A stretch of DNA of 64,000 nucleotides from Pseudofabraea citricarpa (Eukaryota; Ascomycota; Leotiomycetes; Helotiales; Dermateaceae): assembly GCA_029641185.1 (NCBI GenBank), contig JAPWGK010000009.1, forward strand, positions 1,314,501 to 1,378,500, written 5' to 3'. The position numbers and the translations under genes were made by a program. The notes beneath the pieces are model-generated. The model was not told the origin of the DNA, did not search any database, and saw only the letters and a list, made by a program, of their open reading frames with translations. Of the stretch, positions 1-11,056 are shown piece by piece. Within the stretch, counting starts at the first letter, position 1. Each line of letters starts with the position of its first letter.

Positions 1-593
1 TAACGATGGCTACTCGAGGTTTTGGTTGATGTGAGATACATCCTTGAAAACCTCGAAAACCTCGAAAACCTTGAAAACGTAAAGCGTTGTAAGTGTCACG
101 TCCTAAAGCAAGAGCAGATGAAGAACAAGGCACTACCACCAGCTTCAGACGAGCGAGTACTGCTTAGTCAGCTCGTCTGATATGTCTCAGGCAGCAAATG
201 CGAAAATGCAGCAGATGCAGGAACAATCAGGGGCCCGTCGCGCTAAGCACCAGCCAATGGGCAGGCAGCACGAATGATGCAGCTTCAACAACCGCTCACT
301 CCTCCTCCTCGGCCTCGAAGGATCCAAGGACGTGCTCGTCAGTGTCAATGTCACGGTCAATGTGAATGTCAAGGTCGATGGTGATGGTGGCACAACTGAA
401 TTATCGCGATGCCCTTCGTCTTGCCGGTCGAAACAACACTTGATCACCTCAGAGCCAAGTAGAGAGCACTCGAGCGCGACTGGCCGGTCCCTTTGTTCGT
501 TTTCGCGAGCAAGGAGCGTTGAAACATTCAATACCCCAGACTCTACAAGGACAACTACAAGAGAAGAAGCCTCAAGGGGAACCTATTGCGATC
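1..593. other. Upstream region / 5' leader of the SOG2-like gene
   Basis: No convincing coding sequence. Positions about 40-80 hold four imperfect tandem copies of a 10-bp unit of the form CTCGAAAACC. Positions about 330-390 hold degenerate GTCAATGT-type repeats. Open frames here start at non-ATG codons or have no protein-like character. The end of the region probably contains the 5' UTR of the following gene. Confidence 0.5.
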
Positions 594-3586
594 ATGGAGC
601 GCCCATCTGGACCGCTGGGAGCAGCCACTCAATCCAGTGGACGACCGATGGTCGAGAATGGCTTGCCTGCTCGACCAGCACCTCTGAACACTGCTCGAAG
701 GATCCCCAGTTCGACAGTCCGGGCTGCAGCCTCGAATTCTTCCCTATCCGCACAAGTTCCTATATCTGCAGAGAAAGTGGTGGCCCTCGCACGAGATGCC
801 ATGAAAAATGCCCTCGAGGAGAATCAGAACAAGGCTGCTGAGGCCAGCGGCGTCAGCACCGAATTGAAGCCAGGGGTCACGATCGATTTAAGTCACAAGA
901 ATATCCAGAAGTTCCCAGAGGAAGTGGTGGACATCATAAAGAACGAGCTTGAAAGGTGAAATGACTAATTTAATCTGTCTTAGATGGAGGACCCTGCTGA
1001 CATTATATATTTGCAAGATTGGCTCTGTCACACAATCAAATTTCCACATTCCCTCTCAGGTTTTCGGAATGCACCTCACTACGGTATCTGAACGTTCGAA
1101 ACAATGTCATTCGTGAATTTCCTCAATCCGTATGTAGCCCAGTCCACCTGGTATGGCTTTACAATTACTGATGACGTCTGTAGATCTGCCAATTGACGTC
1201 TCTCGAAATCCTAGACCTCGGTCGAAATAAGCTACGAATTCTCCCACCAGAATTAATCAAGTTGACCTCTTTGAAGGTCTTGTCAGTCCAAAAGAACCGA
1301 ATCGAGGACCTCCCACTTTGTCTTGCCGACATGACATCGCTCCAAGTTCTCAAGTTGGATGGCAACCCGATTCGATTCCCACCCAAAGAGGTCCTTCAAG
1401 CCCAAGCTACAAGCCCTCCTAATGGTGCATATCAAGAGAGTGAGGTCGATGATATTACAATAACTGCTCAGATCAAACGGTTTTTGAAGCAGAAGGCTTT
1501 GATGGATCGCTCAGAAACGGAGTCTGGGGGAGAGGAGTCTAGTGAAGGTGGTGCTGAGACCCCTCGTCCGAAGCGGGTAATAAGTGGTAGATTTCCTATA
1601 AAGGTCAACGGTACAGATGTACCTGATCTGCGGTCCCCAGCATTACCACGGCCCCCGCCTATTCCTTCCAGGTCTCACTATAGAGGCCTTTCACAGCAGA
1701 ACACAAATGTTAGACGGCCAGGAGTCATGCCATTGACTATTGGGAATGCCAACGAGCGTGTTCGCAGTAACAGTGAAAGTCTGTTGCAGGCCTCACGAGA
1801 AAGATCCGAACGTGCTGCGGATCGATCTAGGCGAATGGGAATTGTTTCAAGGAAAGCCTCTGAGTTGGGCACAGTTGACGAGACAAGGAGCAACAGATAT
1901 AGCCACTACAGAGGTCTCAGTCATGGTTCTGCAATGCAAGGTAATCCAGGGTCCATCAGCAACTCTAGAAGCCCTGTTAGCCCCGCAGACTCAGTCGCTC
2001 AGCGAGCGACTTATGTACGTCGTCTATCGAGCTTACCAGAACGCAAACGGGAGTCTATGTCACCAGATCCCATCATTGAAGGGGCAAAAGGAATACTGTT
2101 TGCATTATTTCAAGTCCACCCTCTCATACAAAGCCTCCTCGGGCTCGCTCGGGATAGTCCCAACAAACGGACAAGTCTCGAACGAGTATTTTACAATGCA
2201 TCAACTCATGTCGAAGAACTTGATCAAGACATACAAAAATATGATACATATTCCGAGGAAGATGAGGAAATACCACGATCAAATGAGAACGTTCATCGTT
2301 CCTGCTTGACCTGTGTCAGCGCATACATTCATGTTTGTGCTCTTTTATCACGGAACGTGGAAACCCTACTGAATAACGGCGATCCTCGCTATATTCGTAC
2401 ACTTCTACTTCTTGTCTATGGCAGTTTGGCAGAAGTTCGAAATGCTGGTGCAAGCTTATTTCCCCAAGGCCAGCGCCAAATTCCCAGAACCGAGCAGTCG
2501 AATGGAGATGTGATGAGATTCCAGCCAAGGGATAAATCAGTTACCCCAACGCGAGAGAGGCCAGGCATTGGACCCAGGTTCAGGAGCGCAACAGTTGTTC
2601 AACACTCTAATAACAATTTAAGAGTCGCTACAGATGCCCCGCCTCCTCCGTTCCCCCGATCTGCAACGATGACCAGCGCTACTCCACGGTCTGGAGAATC
2701 ATTTGGGTCCTCAAGCACATCTGGCGGCAGAGTTGGAGACTTCACGGAAGATGACCGATTATTCGATAAGATCTTCTTGCGTTTGACACAATCATCCGAA
2801 ATGGCCCTTCGTACCTTACCCAGTGTCAATAGTCACTTTGTGACTGCCATGAAGATCAGCAGCCAACAGTCAAATGCTGATCAGCCTAAGCAGTTCTGGC
2901 AGCTGTTGATCCAAAAGTGCACCATTGCATTGCAGAACGCAGATCAATTAAAAGCACGACTATCCCTCATCAAGCTAAAAGAACCTGGAATTCGTACCCA
3001 GAGTGCTTTCTGGGAACTTTGCAATGCATTTATCAATGTAGGAATATGTTTTATAATTAATTACTATTCGATTGCTAATCATTTCTAGGCATACACCGAT
3101 TTAGTTATCAAAGTGAAAGAAGCGAAGAATGTGACAACTCTTCTTCCAACTGACGTTATCGTTTTATTACGGCCACTTCAGAAAGCGATCAAAGAGACTG
3201 GCCAGCTTATACAGGCTTCACCTTGGTCCTTCCTTGCATCGGCTGGTCCTTCGAATGGGATGATGAATGGCTCGTATACCACACAGTCGCCTGCGTCACA
3301 AGTACCGTTGCCAATGACACCTCAAAGTGCTGCTCTTGGACCTGCCGTGCAAGCAACTGTACCATCGACTCCTCAGAGCGCTTCTTTCAATACGGTATTC
3401 AATGGAAACGTTTTTGAGCGGGCGGATACTTTACTTTCGTTGAACTCAAGCACAATGGGTTCTCGAACCGGAACCATGAGCTCAACGCTAGGATCAAATG
3501 ACGGATCAATGACTCCTGCATCAATGCTGAGCCCCATGAATCCGATGAACTCACGTTACAACTATAGTGGAAAGGTTATGTACTAA
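594..3586 (+). CDS. Leucine-rich-repeat protein, SOG2 family (RAM network)
   Basis: Four exons: 594-955, 1060-1129, 1184-3037 and 3089-3586, joined at canonical GT/AG sites, give 927 aa. The frame stays open further upstream but only reaches a TTG, so the ATG at 594 is taken as the start. Residues about 96-212 form leucine-rich repeats (LEILDLGRNKLRILPPEL, then LTSLKVLSVQKNRIEDLP). The rest matches the Sog2 region: a long Ser/Arg/Pro-rich linker, a helical block (GAKGILFALFQVHPLIQSLL), and a C-terminal helical part after residue about 560. Yeast Sog2 is the LRR protein of the RAM signalling network and works with Kic1 in polarised growth and cell separation; that role is inferred here. The LRR block is split over the first three exons. 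The Ser/Thr/Met-rich tail has no recognised domain. Confidence 0.85.
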
Positions 3587-4311
3587 TGATTATTTTACCA
3601 ATGGGGAGTGGGTGCGTTTATTATATTATCTTTTTAGCATGTATCACTGTGTTTGAATTAGGGAGGGCACTTGAGCGCAATCATTTATGACCATTGGCGC
3701 AGGAGGGTTCAAAGCATTTGGCATGGAGTTGAAATCAGGGAATGACATAGGCTACATTGGAGGCTTGATTGAGTCATGCCTGTAGTGTGCCAACAAAAGT
3801 AAGATTAAATTAGACTACTCATTCAATGCTAGCGCCAGAAAACTGGATATTTTGCTGTTAATTTGGTCTTTGTAAAAGGATTGCGGTGATTGAAGCTAGA
3901 CATGTATGTTCCAATAGCAATTTAAGTTTATCATACACACCTTGAAAAGATATGCACACAACCAGGTCGTATGATACCCAGCCCCCAATTCATTACGTGG
4001 AGTTATCACTGACGCACTTCTCTTTAGATGCTCCTTAACAAACTAGATATTGTGAGATTTGACCTTTCAAAGTACCCAGGTAGCTTTCTATACCTCCTTA
4101 CCCTGTGGTATGCAATTCAAGAAATAAGACAAAACAAAAAAGCCTTACTAGTTTCTATACTAAGCCTGTGTTTCTTATATGATCTAATGCTGCCTGCAAT
4201 TATACCTAACTAAAAAAAACAAGAAACGCCTTGCACCTCACTAATTGTTGAGGTAAATGAACCGCCATAGACCCTCTCCAATTATCCTCCAGTAACCCAA
4301 ACAAGTATACA
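3587..4311. other. Intergenic region between convergent genes
   Basis: Contains the 3' UTRs of the SOG2-like gene and of the rhodopsin-domain gene, which converge here. A 61-codon ATG frame at 4028-4213 is AT-rich and not protein-like. I see nothing else. Confidence 0.5.
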
Positions 4312-5819
4312 TCAATACACGTTGACAGTCTTTGTGACATAAACGCCCGACTGGTTCGATTCGAGAATGCTCTCTTGACTCTCGCTCAACGGACTCTTCG
4401 CAAAGCGTCCAACCTCAACATCCGTCACTGTTCCATTTCCACTCCCTCGTTTGCCTAGCTCATATGATTCACTGTGGATTCGTGGGACGCCCTCGTCCGG
4501 TATCTTTTGTGGTCGCCCAAGACTTTGAGATGCATAGGTAGTTCTTCCTCGGCTAGTGTTTTTGCTGCGCAGCCAATTAGGCATGAAGTATGATACAAGT
4601 GGTTTGAGAGTTGGTGCGCAGGCGCAGATTATCGTTACATGGGCTTCGAGGGTAGACCAGATAAGCACTGCCGTTGTGTCCCCTGTTTGTTGTGCATTAG
4701 CCTTTGAAAGAAGAAACCTGACAATCCATTTCCACAACTGAAGAATAGACGTATCATGCTACATGTAAAAGGCCATATGGTCGGGCTATAAAGCAGGATA
4801 TTCCTTGAAAATTAGACTGGAGCAGTGAAGTTTTTCTTACAGGTCAAATCATTCGAGTTAAGGAGAATAACAAGAGATTGGAGTCGAACGATCGACACAA
4901 TCGTCACACTTCAGAATTAGCAAGTTTCAGCATTTTAAGTCGAAGGTATTACACTTACAAAAGACCACCAGCAAAAATGCACATTAAGGTGATTCTTTGC
5001 TTTAACGGCATCTGAAGCTTATAGATTGTGTATTGAGGGACCAGTATAATCGCCAGATCAGAAGCGATATTCAAGCTTGCTTGCGCGAGGTAGTTCATTG
5101 GACGATTCACACAAGTAGTCCCCGGTGCAGCTGCTACAGTCAAATCCCATGAAGCACTCACTGGTGAGCAAGAGAATATAATGACCATCACGCCTGAGGT
5201 GGCATAAGCAGCGACAAAACCAATTATCATCTTAACAACGAATTGGAACTTCGTATCTGCCGAAATGCGGAGATAGAAGACACAGATAGAGATCTTTGCG
5301 AACGGTAGAGCGGCGGTATAGAAATTACCAACTACCATTTGTAGCTTTGAATTGTGTTAGATTCAGTCTCAAGCACAGAGATAACGCTTTTTATAAAGAA
5401 TCCCCTTACCTTGAGAAATGTTTCGAATGTAGGAATTGGCAGGTCCCATAGATGAGTACCCGTGCCATATTTGCACTCTAGGCTTCCGTCAGTATATATT
5501 AGTTTCTTCTGTCTTCAATTACACAACTCACGAACTATATCAGATATTCCCAGAGTTGTCCCACATATCTAATTCGATTAGCAATGGTCAAATTGCAGCA
5601 AGCACGAGAAGTTACCCAAGCAATTATAATCAGTGTATCGTCAAGACCAAAGAAACGTCGAATGAAGAACCGAGTATATAGACGTAATCCAACAAAGAGC
5701 GTAGAAAGTGCCATACACACTGAAGCCGTGATGACAAGCTGGTAGCCGATGTAATCAGGATTCTCAGGATCCTCGACGAAGCCTTCAGGCTTGACACCGG
5801 CAACGGGAATCGTAGCCAT
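4312..5819 (-). CDS. Rhodopsin-domain integral membrane protein (SAT4/Pth11-like)
   Basis: Six exons on the minus strand: 5616-5819, 5532-5568, 5410-5477, 4959-5344, 4841-4908 and 4312-4682, all with GT/AG borders, encode 377 aa. The start is ATG at 5819. The sequence has the typical order of the fungal rhodopsin-domain family: a first TM helix near residues 27-47 followed by LRLYTRFFIRRFFGLDD, the KYGTGTHLWDLP loop, FAKISICVFYLRI, a Cys-containing loop (PGTTCVNRP), then IWSTLEAHVTIICACAPTLKPL before a hydrophilic cytoplasmic tail. There is no N-terminal CFEM domain and no signal peptide, so it is the short form of the family. Pth11-like members act in surface sensing, but most relatives are uncharacterised and no ligand can be inferred. 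The fifth exon (68 nt) is easily missed; without it the reading frame breaks. Confidence 0.8.
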
Positions 5820-8776
5820 TGTTGCCTTGTACCAACCAAATTCTTAAAATATAGAGGTATGCAAAAGGCCTTAAAGTCAAACGGCTCAACCTCGAAGTTT
5901 AAGTGAAAGAAATCTTGTTATCTTAATGTTTTGTTGTTGTTCAGATGAGTTGCGTTCAACTGCCCTTACCCCAAAACAATCTTGTAACATGTGCAGGCTC
6001 TTCTCATATCCCTGATGCATATTTCTTTTCCCTTGGGTACCATACATTTCAACGGCTGTCTCTAATGAACCCTGCTGTATGGCGTGGACCGAGCTTCCGA
6101 CTCCGTGGGCCAGGAGTCAACTCTCAGGCACACATCTTTCTCAATGAACAGTTGTGGCAATTTTGACTGATGGAACTGTGTGCATCCATACATGTCAATT
6201 TTAGCCTTGTGATATGACTCTCAATTTGGGTTTGTATGCAGTTATGCAGCATGACTGAGAACCTTCACAGCAACGCTACAGATATGCACCAATTATAGCT
6301 TCTGTTAGTAATCAATGATTTTCTCTGTGCCCGTAAATCGTTGGGGAATTGCGTATGGGATCGTCGACTGAGTACCCTTAATGCGCCGCACGGATATCGC
6401 ATTGATACTAGTGATTTCAAGGCAATTGTGGACACCTCATAGATACTTTGAAGTAAGTAAGCATCTTTTAGATGTGTATTGCTCAACTCCAGTGTGTGGT
6501 TTGCTGGTTTACACCTGAATTCTGCCAATTGGCCATTCAAATTCGCCATGTAGATAATTAAGCATCTGCCTTTAAATCTTGTAAAAGCGAGCTCATTCTA
6601 GGATGCTCCTTGACCAGTCAGAATAGTATCTGGTCTTTAAGATGGTTCCAGAAATCAAATGCATCGAGTGGCAATTTCGAGAAATAATGTCAGATTCTTT
6701 GGCGAAGGATCAGGATACGATACGATAACTTGCAACAATCTCATATTACCATCGTGATGCTAGATTTTCATGAGATGCTACATCATCACAGTTCTCCCAT
6801 GCAACTTCAAGTTTCCTAAGCTACTGTTGCATTCGCGTGGAGACCGGACACATCAATCTGGCGTAACGCAAGTCCATTTCCAGAAGCGAGGTCCAATCGC
6901 TTAAAAATACACCCCGAAATTTCGTTGACCAGATTGTTCCCAAATGGCGCAACTACCGAGAAGCCACTCAGCAGCCTTTTTCTTAGAAAATGTTGGTACA
7001 GATGCAGACGTATACTTGGCAAAAGGGTCCTGAGCGTTGATACCTTGTTTTTTGTGACAGAATCCGAGAGGAGTTTTTAATGCTTGCAAGGAAAAAGGAG
7101 AGGGAAAAAACGTCGACGTATAACTCATATAGGATGACCCGTACATATTCTTCTTCCAGGCTCAGATTTTATGGTTAGATATGATGGATAGCTATCATAT
7201 AGCCTCTCTGCGACTTAGAAATCAATATAAATTGGCGAGTTTACACGTTTTTTGCAGCTCACGGCTGACGTTCTGATAATTACGGTTTTCCGTTCCGGCT
7301 CCATCAACGACCTTATTTCCCCGTCTTTGCTTGAAGTCTATGCGTTCCGTTGTAGATCTCTCCGCTTTCACACTTTCGCCGCCGCATCTAGTGGCGCAGC
7401 AGTGGAGCATGAGGAGCAACGTCCGAACGACACAAGGGTTTGCAAGACTCAAATTCTCATGTCTCAACCCGAATATATTCATGGCCGTGTATAATACAGC
7501 CTCATAAATCTAGATGACAGCAAGGCGAAACGAGTTGTACTGACAGCAGGCCGGCATTGATTCTATGCAGGCAAATGATCGTCCCATGAAGAAGCAGGGG
7601 CAACGGAATCGGGCAGTGATCCACGCATAGCAAACGACTGTACCATTCAGGTTCATTGCAACGCTGTTCCTCGGGAGGGTTCCGAGAAGCAAGAAATATT
7701 CTTAAGTCTAACGTAGTATACACCATTAATTATGACCAAGCAATGATATCAAGCCGATTCATGATTGTGCTACCGAGTACCATACTTTAACCTCATCCAA
7801 GTACTTCTCTAGCGCAACCAGAAAATCTTAAGGATATGTACTACATCCAGTCATAGCAGTGGCTCAAAGTTGATTTAGCATCACAAGGAGAATGTTCAAA
7901 TGGCACTAACGCTTTCCAGCGATCTCATGCAAAATTCACAGCCTACGCCACCACGTCAGTCATTCCGAAAGCCTGTGTACAGGGACCAGATTCACCAGAG
8001 GAAGGTGACAAACCAAGGCGGAGAATGTGGATCCCCGGTTCATGTCTGTCCAAACAACTAGTTTCCGAACTGCCATAATCCGATTGGCGTGATGCGACAA
8101 GAGAAAATACAGGGAACGGGTGCAGAATATGCAATGCGGCCAAGCGAGCATACTTGGCAGTAGCTTTTGTCGAAACTCCCATCGATGTCTCCTGGGGACT
8201 TTATACCAGGCTGTTTGACTATTGCCCTGATATATGATCATCTAGATAAAGCATACTTGGCGGTCTCAAATCTAAAAATGTTCCATACATAATGCCAAAG
8301 GTATAATAAGTACTGAACTTCCCATCTTTTAATCAAGCGATGCCTCCGTACCCCGCAAAGAACCAGTTTAACAAGAACAGTAAATGCCGAGCAGAAGTGG
8401 GCTGCCAACAAGGATCCTTGGCTCTCTGTACATTCTCTTTCAGCACCTTTCCGTTCTCTTCGACAAATATGCCTTGGAGTAACATGGAGATATGCTGCAC
8501 GTGCTAGCTTAATATGGAGCAGACTCTCCAGCTCCATCCACTTCCGATCGCATCTCCGACATCTAAGTGTGGCGATGATTCTTAATCCCCTCATGAAGTA
8601 TTGTCAATTTTACACTGCGGGGCCACGCGTAATGCATATCTACCAGACCGCGATGAGAATCCAACATAAAATATCAATTGACACCTCTCCTTCTTACTGA
8701 TCACGAATCCTCGTCAATTGAGTTTTGGCACACAATTTGACCTGATCTCCGTCGTTTGATCGTTTGTCTTGAAAAC
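5820..8776. other. Gene-poor stretch
   Basis: Several short frames on both strands, none with recognisable domains or supported by paired splice sites. Two overlapping minus-strand frames at 6816-7146 have moderately protein-like composition and could be a decayed gene, but I cannot identify a family. The last 150 bp should contain the promoter and 5' UTR of the oxidase gene. Confidence 0.4.
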
Positions 8777-10353
8777 ATGAACGCTTCAATTATTGCCACT
8801 GCGGCTCTAGCATTAGCTTCTGCGATCAATGCGACATGTGTGAGTAGAGGCGTAAACTTGAGATAGCAACTTCTAACTTATGCCAGTGCTCTTCGCTGAG
8901 TTCGTCTTTGGCCTCGAAAGTCTTCTACCCAGAAACAACGAGCTACAATGCCTCAATGGAAGGTTACTGGACCCTACAAGCAACATTCGATGATCCTACC
9001 TGTATAGTGAAGCCTGCCAATGCCGAAGATGTCTCGACCGCTGTCCAAATCCTCGTTGCAGACAGCTGCAAGTTCGCCATAAAAGGTGGAGGACATACGC
9101 CGTGGGCTGGCGCTTCGAGTATTTCCCAGGGTGTCACAATCGACATGACAGGAATTGCCGATGTAGTTGCAAGCACCGATAGATCTGTAGTATCAATTGG
9201 AGCCGGTGCAAGATGGGGGCCTATCTACGAAACCCTCCAATCTCAAGGCCTCATGGTTGCAGGAGGGCGTGATTCAGATGTGGGAATTGGAGGGCTAGTT
9301 CTCGGTGGAGGATATTCGTGGTTCACAAGCACGATGGGATTTGTTTGCGATGGAGTTGTGAACATAGAGCTCGTTACGGCCACCGGGGAGATCGTCAACG
9401 TCAACGCGACTTCATATCCAGATCTCTTTGTGGGACTGAAAGGCGGTTCCAACAATTTCGGTGTAGTGACCCGTTACGATCTGAAGTCTTTCGACTTTGG
9501 AGAGATGTGGGGAGGGCTCAAAATCTATCCCAATACTACCGGGGATGCTCAGATCGAGGCATTTGTCAATTTCACCGACCATGCGTATGTCGATACGCAT
9601 GCCAACCTGATTAATTACTGGACTTACGATCAATCCACGGGCGAAGATATCGTCTTCAACGTTATGGACTACACTTTACCCGTTGCCAACCCTCCTATTT
9701 ATGATGAGATCAATGCTATCCCAGGAATCATGTCAGATACCACTCGATTCGCCAATGTGAGCAGTTACACTGATGAGTTATCATCAACCACCCAGCGGAA
9801 TCGCAATATCTTCCTCACGATGAGTTTCAAGAACGACGCAGCCATGTACAAGAAAGCGGTGGATATCTCAAACTCGCACTTGAAACCTCTACGTGATACT
9901 CCGGGACTCATCTGGTCTCTCTTGTTTCAACCCATTCCTCGTATTGTTAGTGATGTCTCGATCAAAACTGGTGGAAACGTGATGGGGTTGGATCTCGAGC
10001 CAGATAATCTGATCCGTAAGTTTTTTCCATGAAAAAGAATGCTTATCCTAATTCTGTAATTAGTGTATCTACTCTACTTGACATGGACGGATCCTGCAGA
10101 TGATGCTTTCCTGAATGACGCCGCTTACGCATGCCTCAATGAGATAGAAGAAACTAGCATTGCGGGGGGTACCTTCTCATCATACATCTATCTAAACTAC
10201 GCAGGTGAATTTCAAGATCCGCTGGGGGGTTATGGAACCATAAGTGTAGATAAGTTGAAGGCTCTGAGTCAAAAATATGATCCAAATGGCGTATTTCAAA
10301 AGCTAGTACCGGGCGGATACAAGGTTGCCAACGCGAAGCCAACAACAACTTAG
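8777..10353 (+). CDS. Secreted FAD-linked oxidoreductase (FAD_binding_4 + BBE)
   Basis: Three exons: 8777-8839, 8887-10015 and 10064-10353, give 493 aa. Exon 1 encodes almost exactly a signal peptide (MNASIIATAALALASAINA) and is too short to appear as an ORF. Residue about 91 is the His of GGGHTPWAGAS, the position where this family attaches FAD covalently. GVTIDMTGI and VGIGGLVLGGGYSWF belong to the same FAD-binding fold. The C-terminus carries the berberine-bridge domain (YLNYAGEF, then KYDPNGVFQ). The Cys used by bicovalent family members lies just before VGIGG; here that stretch reads GGRDSD, so attachment is probably by His alone. The substrate cannot be predicted; relatives oxidise sugars, alcohols or secondary-metabolite intermediates. 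No biosynthetic neighbours are present. Confidence 0.85.
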
Positions 10354-10603
10354 ATATCGTTTATAAACTATCAGGTAAATATTTCCAACAATAAAAGTTG
10401 TATGTATGCAAAGCAAATGTGATTTAGATGTTGGCCTAAACTGCTAACAGACACAACCACAGATAGGCGATAAAGACAAGCGGTTCCAATCTTAAACGAC
10501 AAATTGGAAAGAAATATGCTAATCGTGAGGTTAGGAACAAATTAAATCAAATGCCAGAAGAAGAAGAAAACAGTATCAAGATATCAACGAGGCACAAAAG
10601 AAT
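10354..10603. other. 3' flank of the oxidase gene
   Basis: Short intergenic stretch after the oxidase stop codon. No gene seen. Confidence 0.4.
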
Positions 10604-10632
10604 TGCGTTCGCCGGAAATCGAACCCCGGGGG
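10604..10632 (-). pseudogene. Truncated 3' end of a tRNA-Gly gene
   Basis: About 29 bp repeat the T-arm and 3' acceptor strand (through the discriminator base) of the tRNA-Gly gene at 10962-11056, in the same orientation, with one substitution and a one-base length change. The match stops at the variable-loop side, so no D-arm, anticodon or 5' acceptor strand exists. No encoded CCA precedes it, which argues against a retrotransposon primer-binding site. Confidence 0.6.
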
Positions 10633-10961
10633 ACGGAAAAGTGGCGGGCTAACTTTATCCTCTTACTTAACTCTGGAAGATTGGATGAGGAAAGAATATC
10701 TAAAACCATACTTATATAAGATACTTGTTTATCTACACTTAAATTCCTCTTATCACAAGAAGAGAAAGAAGACTACGGAGGCCGCTTGATAATGTCTTAC
10801 TTTATTCCTCCTTACCTCCCTCTCGCTAAGCGGGAGGGCCCGCACGGCTGTTTTTTTAGAACTTTAAAATAAATGTCTCGTCAGTGACAACTCTCTCTTT
10901 CAAGTAGCAAAAGATGCAAAAAGATCAAAATGTTTAATCACACTGTGTGTGATGAGTTAAC
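10633..10961. other. Segment between tRNA-Gly relic and tRNA-Gly
   Basis: No gene. Around 10818-10840 there is a near-perfect inverted repeat (CCCTCTCGCT / AGCGGGAGGG) with a 2-nt loop, followed by a run of seven T at about 10852. It lies between direct repeats of the tRNA 3' end. Confidence 0.4.
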
Positions 10962-11056
10962 TGCGTTCGCCGGGAATCGAACCCGGGGCCCATCGAGACT
11001 GATTAACCTGTGAAGGTTACTGGCAACGATGGATTTTACCACTAAACCACAAACGC
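10962..11056 (-). tRNA. tRNA-Gly(GCC) with a 24-nt intron
   Basis: Read on the minus strand, the acceptor strand GCGTTTG pairs with CGAACGC at the 3' end, followed by discriminator A. The D-arm is GTTTAGTGGTAAAAT. The anticodon stem CATCG pairs with CGATG, and the loop reads TT-GCC-A with an intron of 24 nt inserted after position 37, the canonical site. The T-arm is CCCGG-GTTCGATT-CCCGG. All stems pair. The A and B box promoter elements are internal. CCA is not encoded, as expected for a nuclear eukaryotic tRNA gene. Confidence 0.93.

Noticed and set aside
1740..2309. 189-codon plus-strand frame inside the SOG2-like gene
   Set aside because: Different frame within the third exon of the SOG2-like gene, starting at a non-ATG codon; no family resemblance.
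10604..10632. Reading the tRNA-Gly fragment as a retrotransposon primer-binding site
   Set aside because: A primer-binding site should begin with TGG complementary to the CCA tail; here the preceding bases are AAT and the match is to the gene, not the mature tRNA end.
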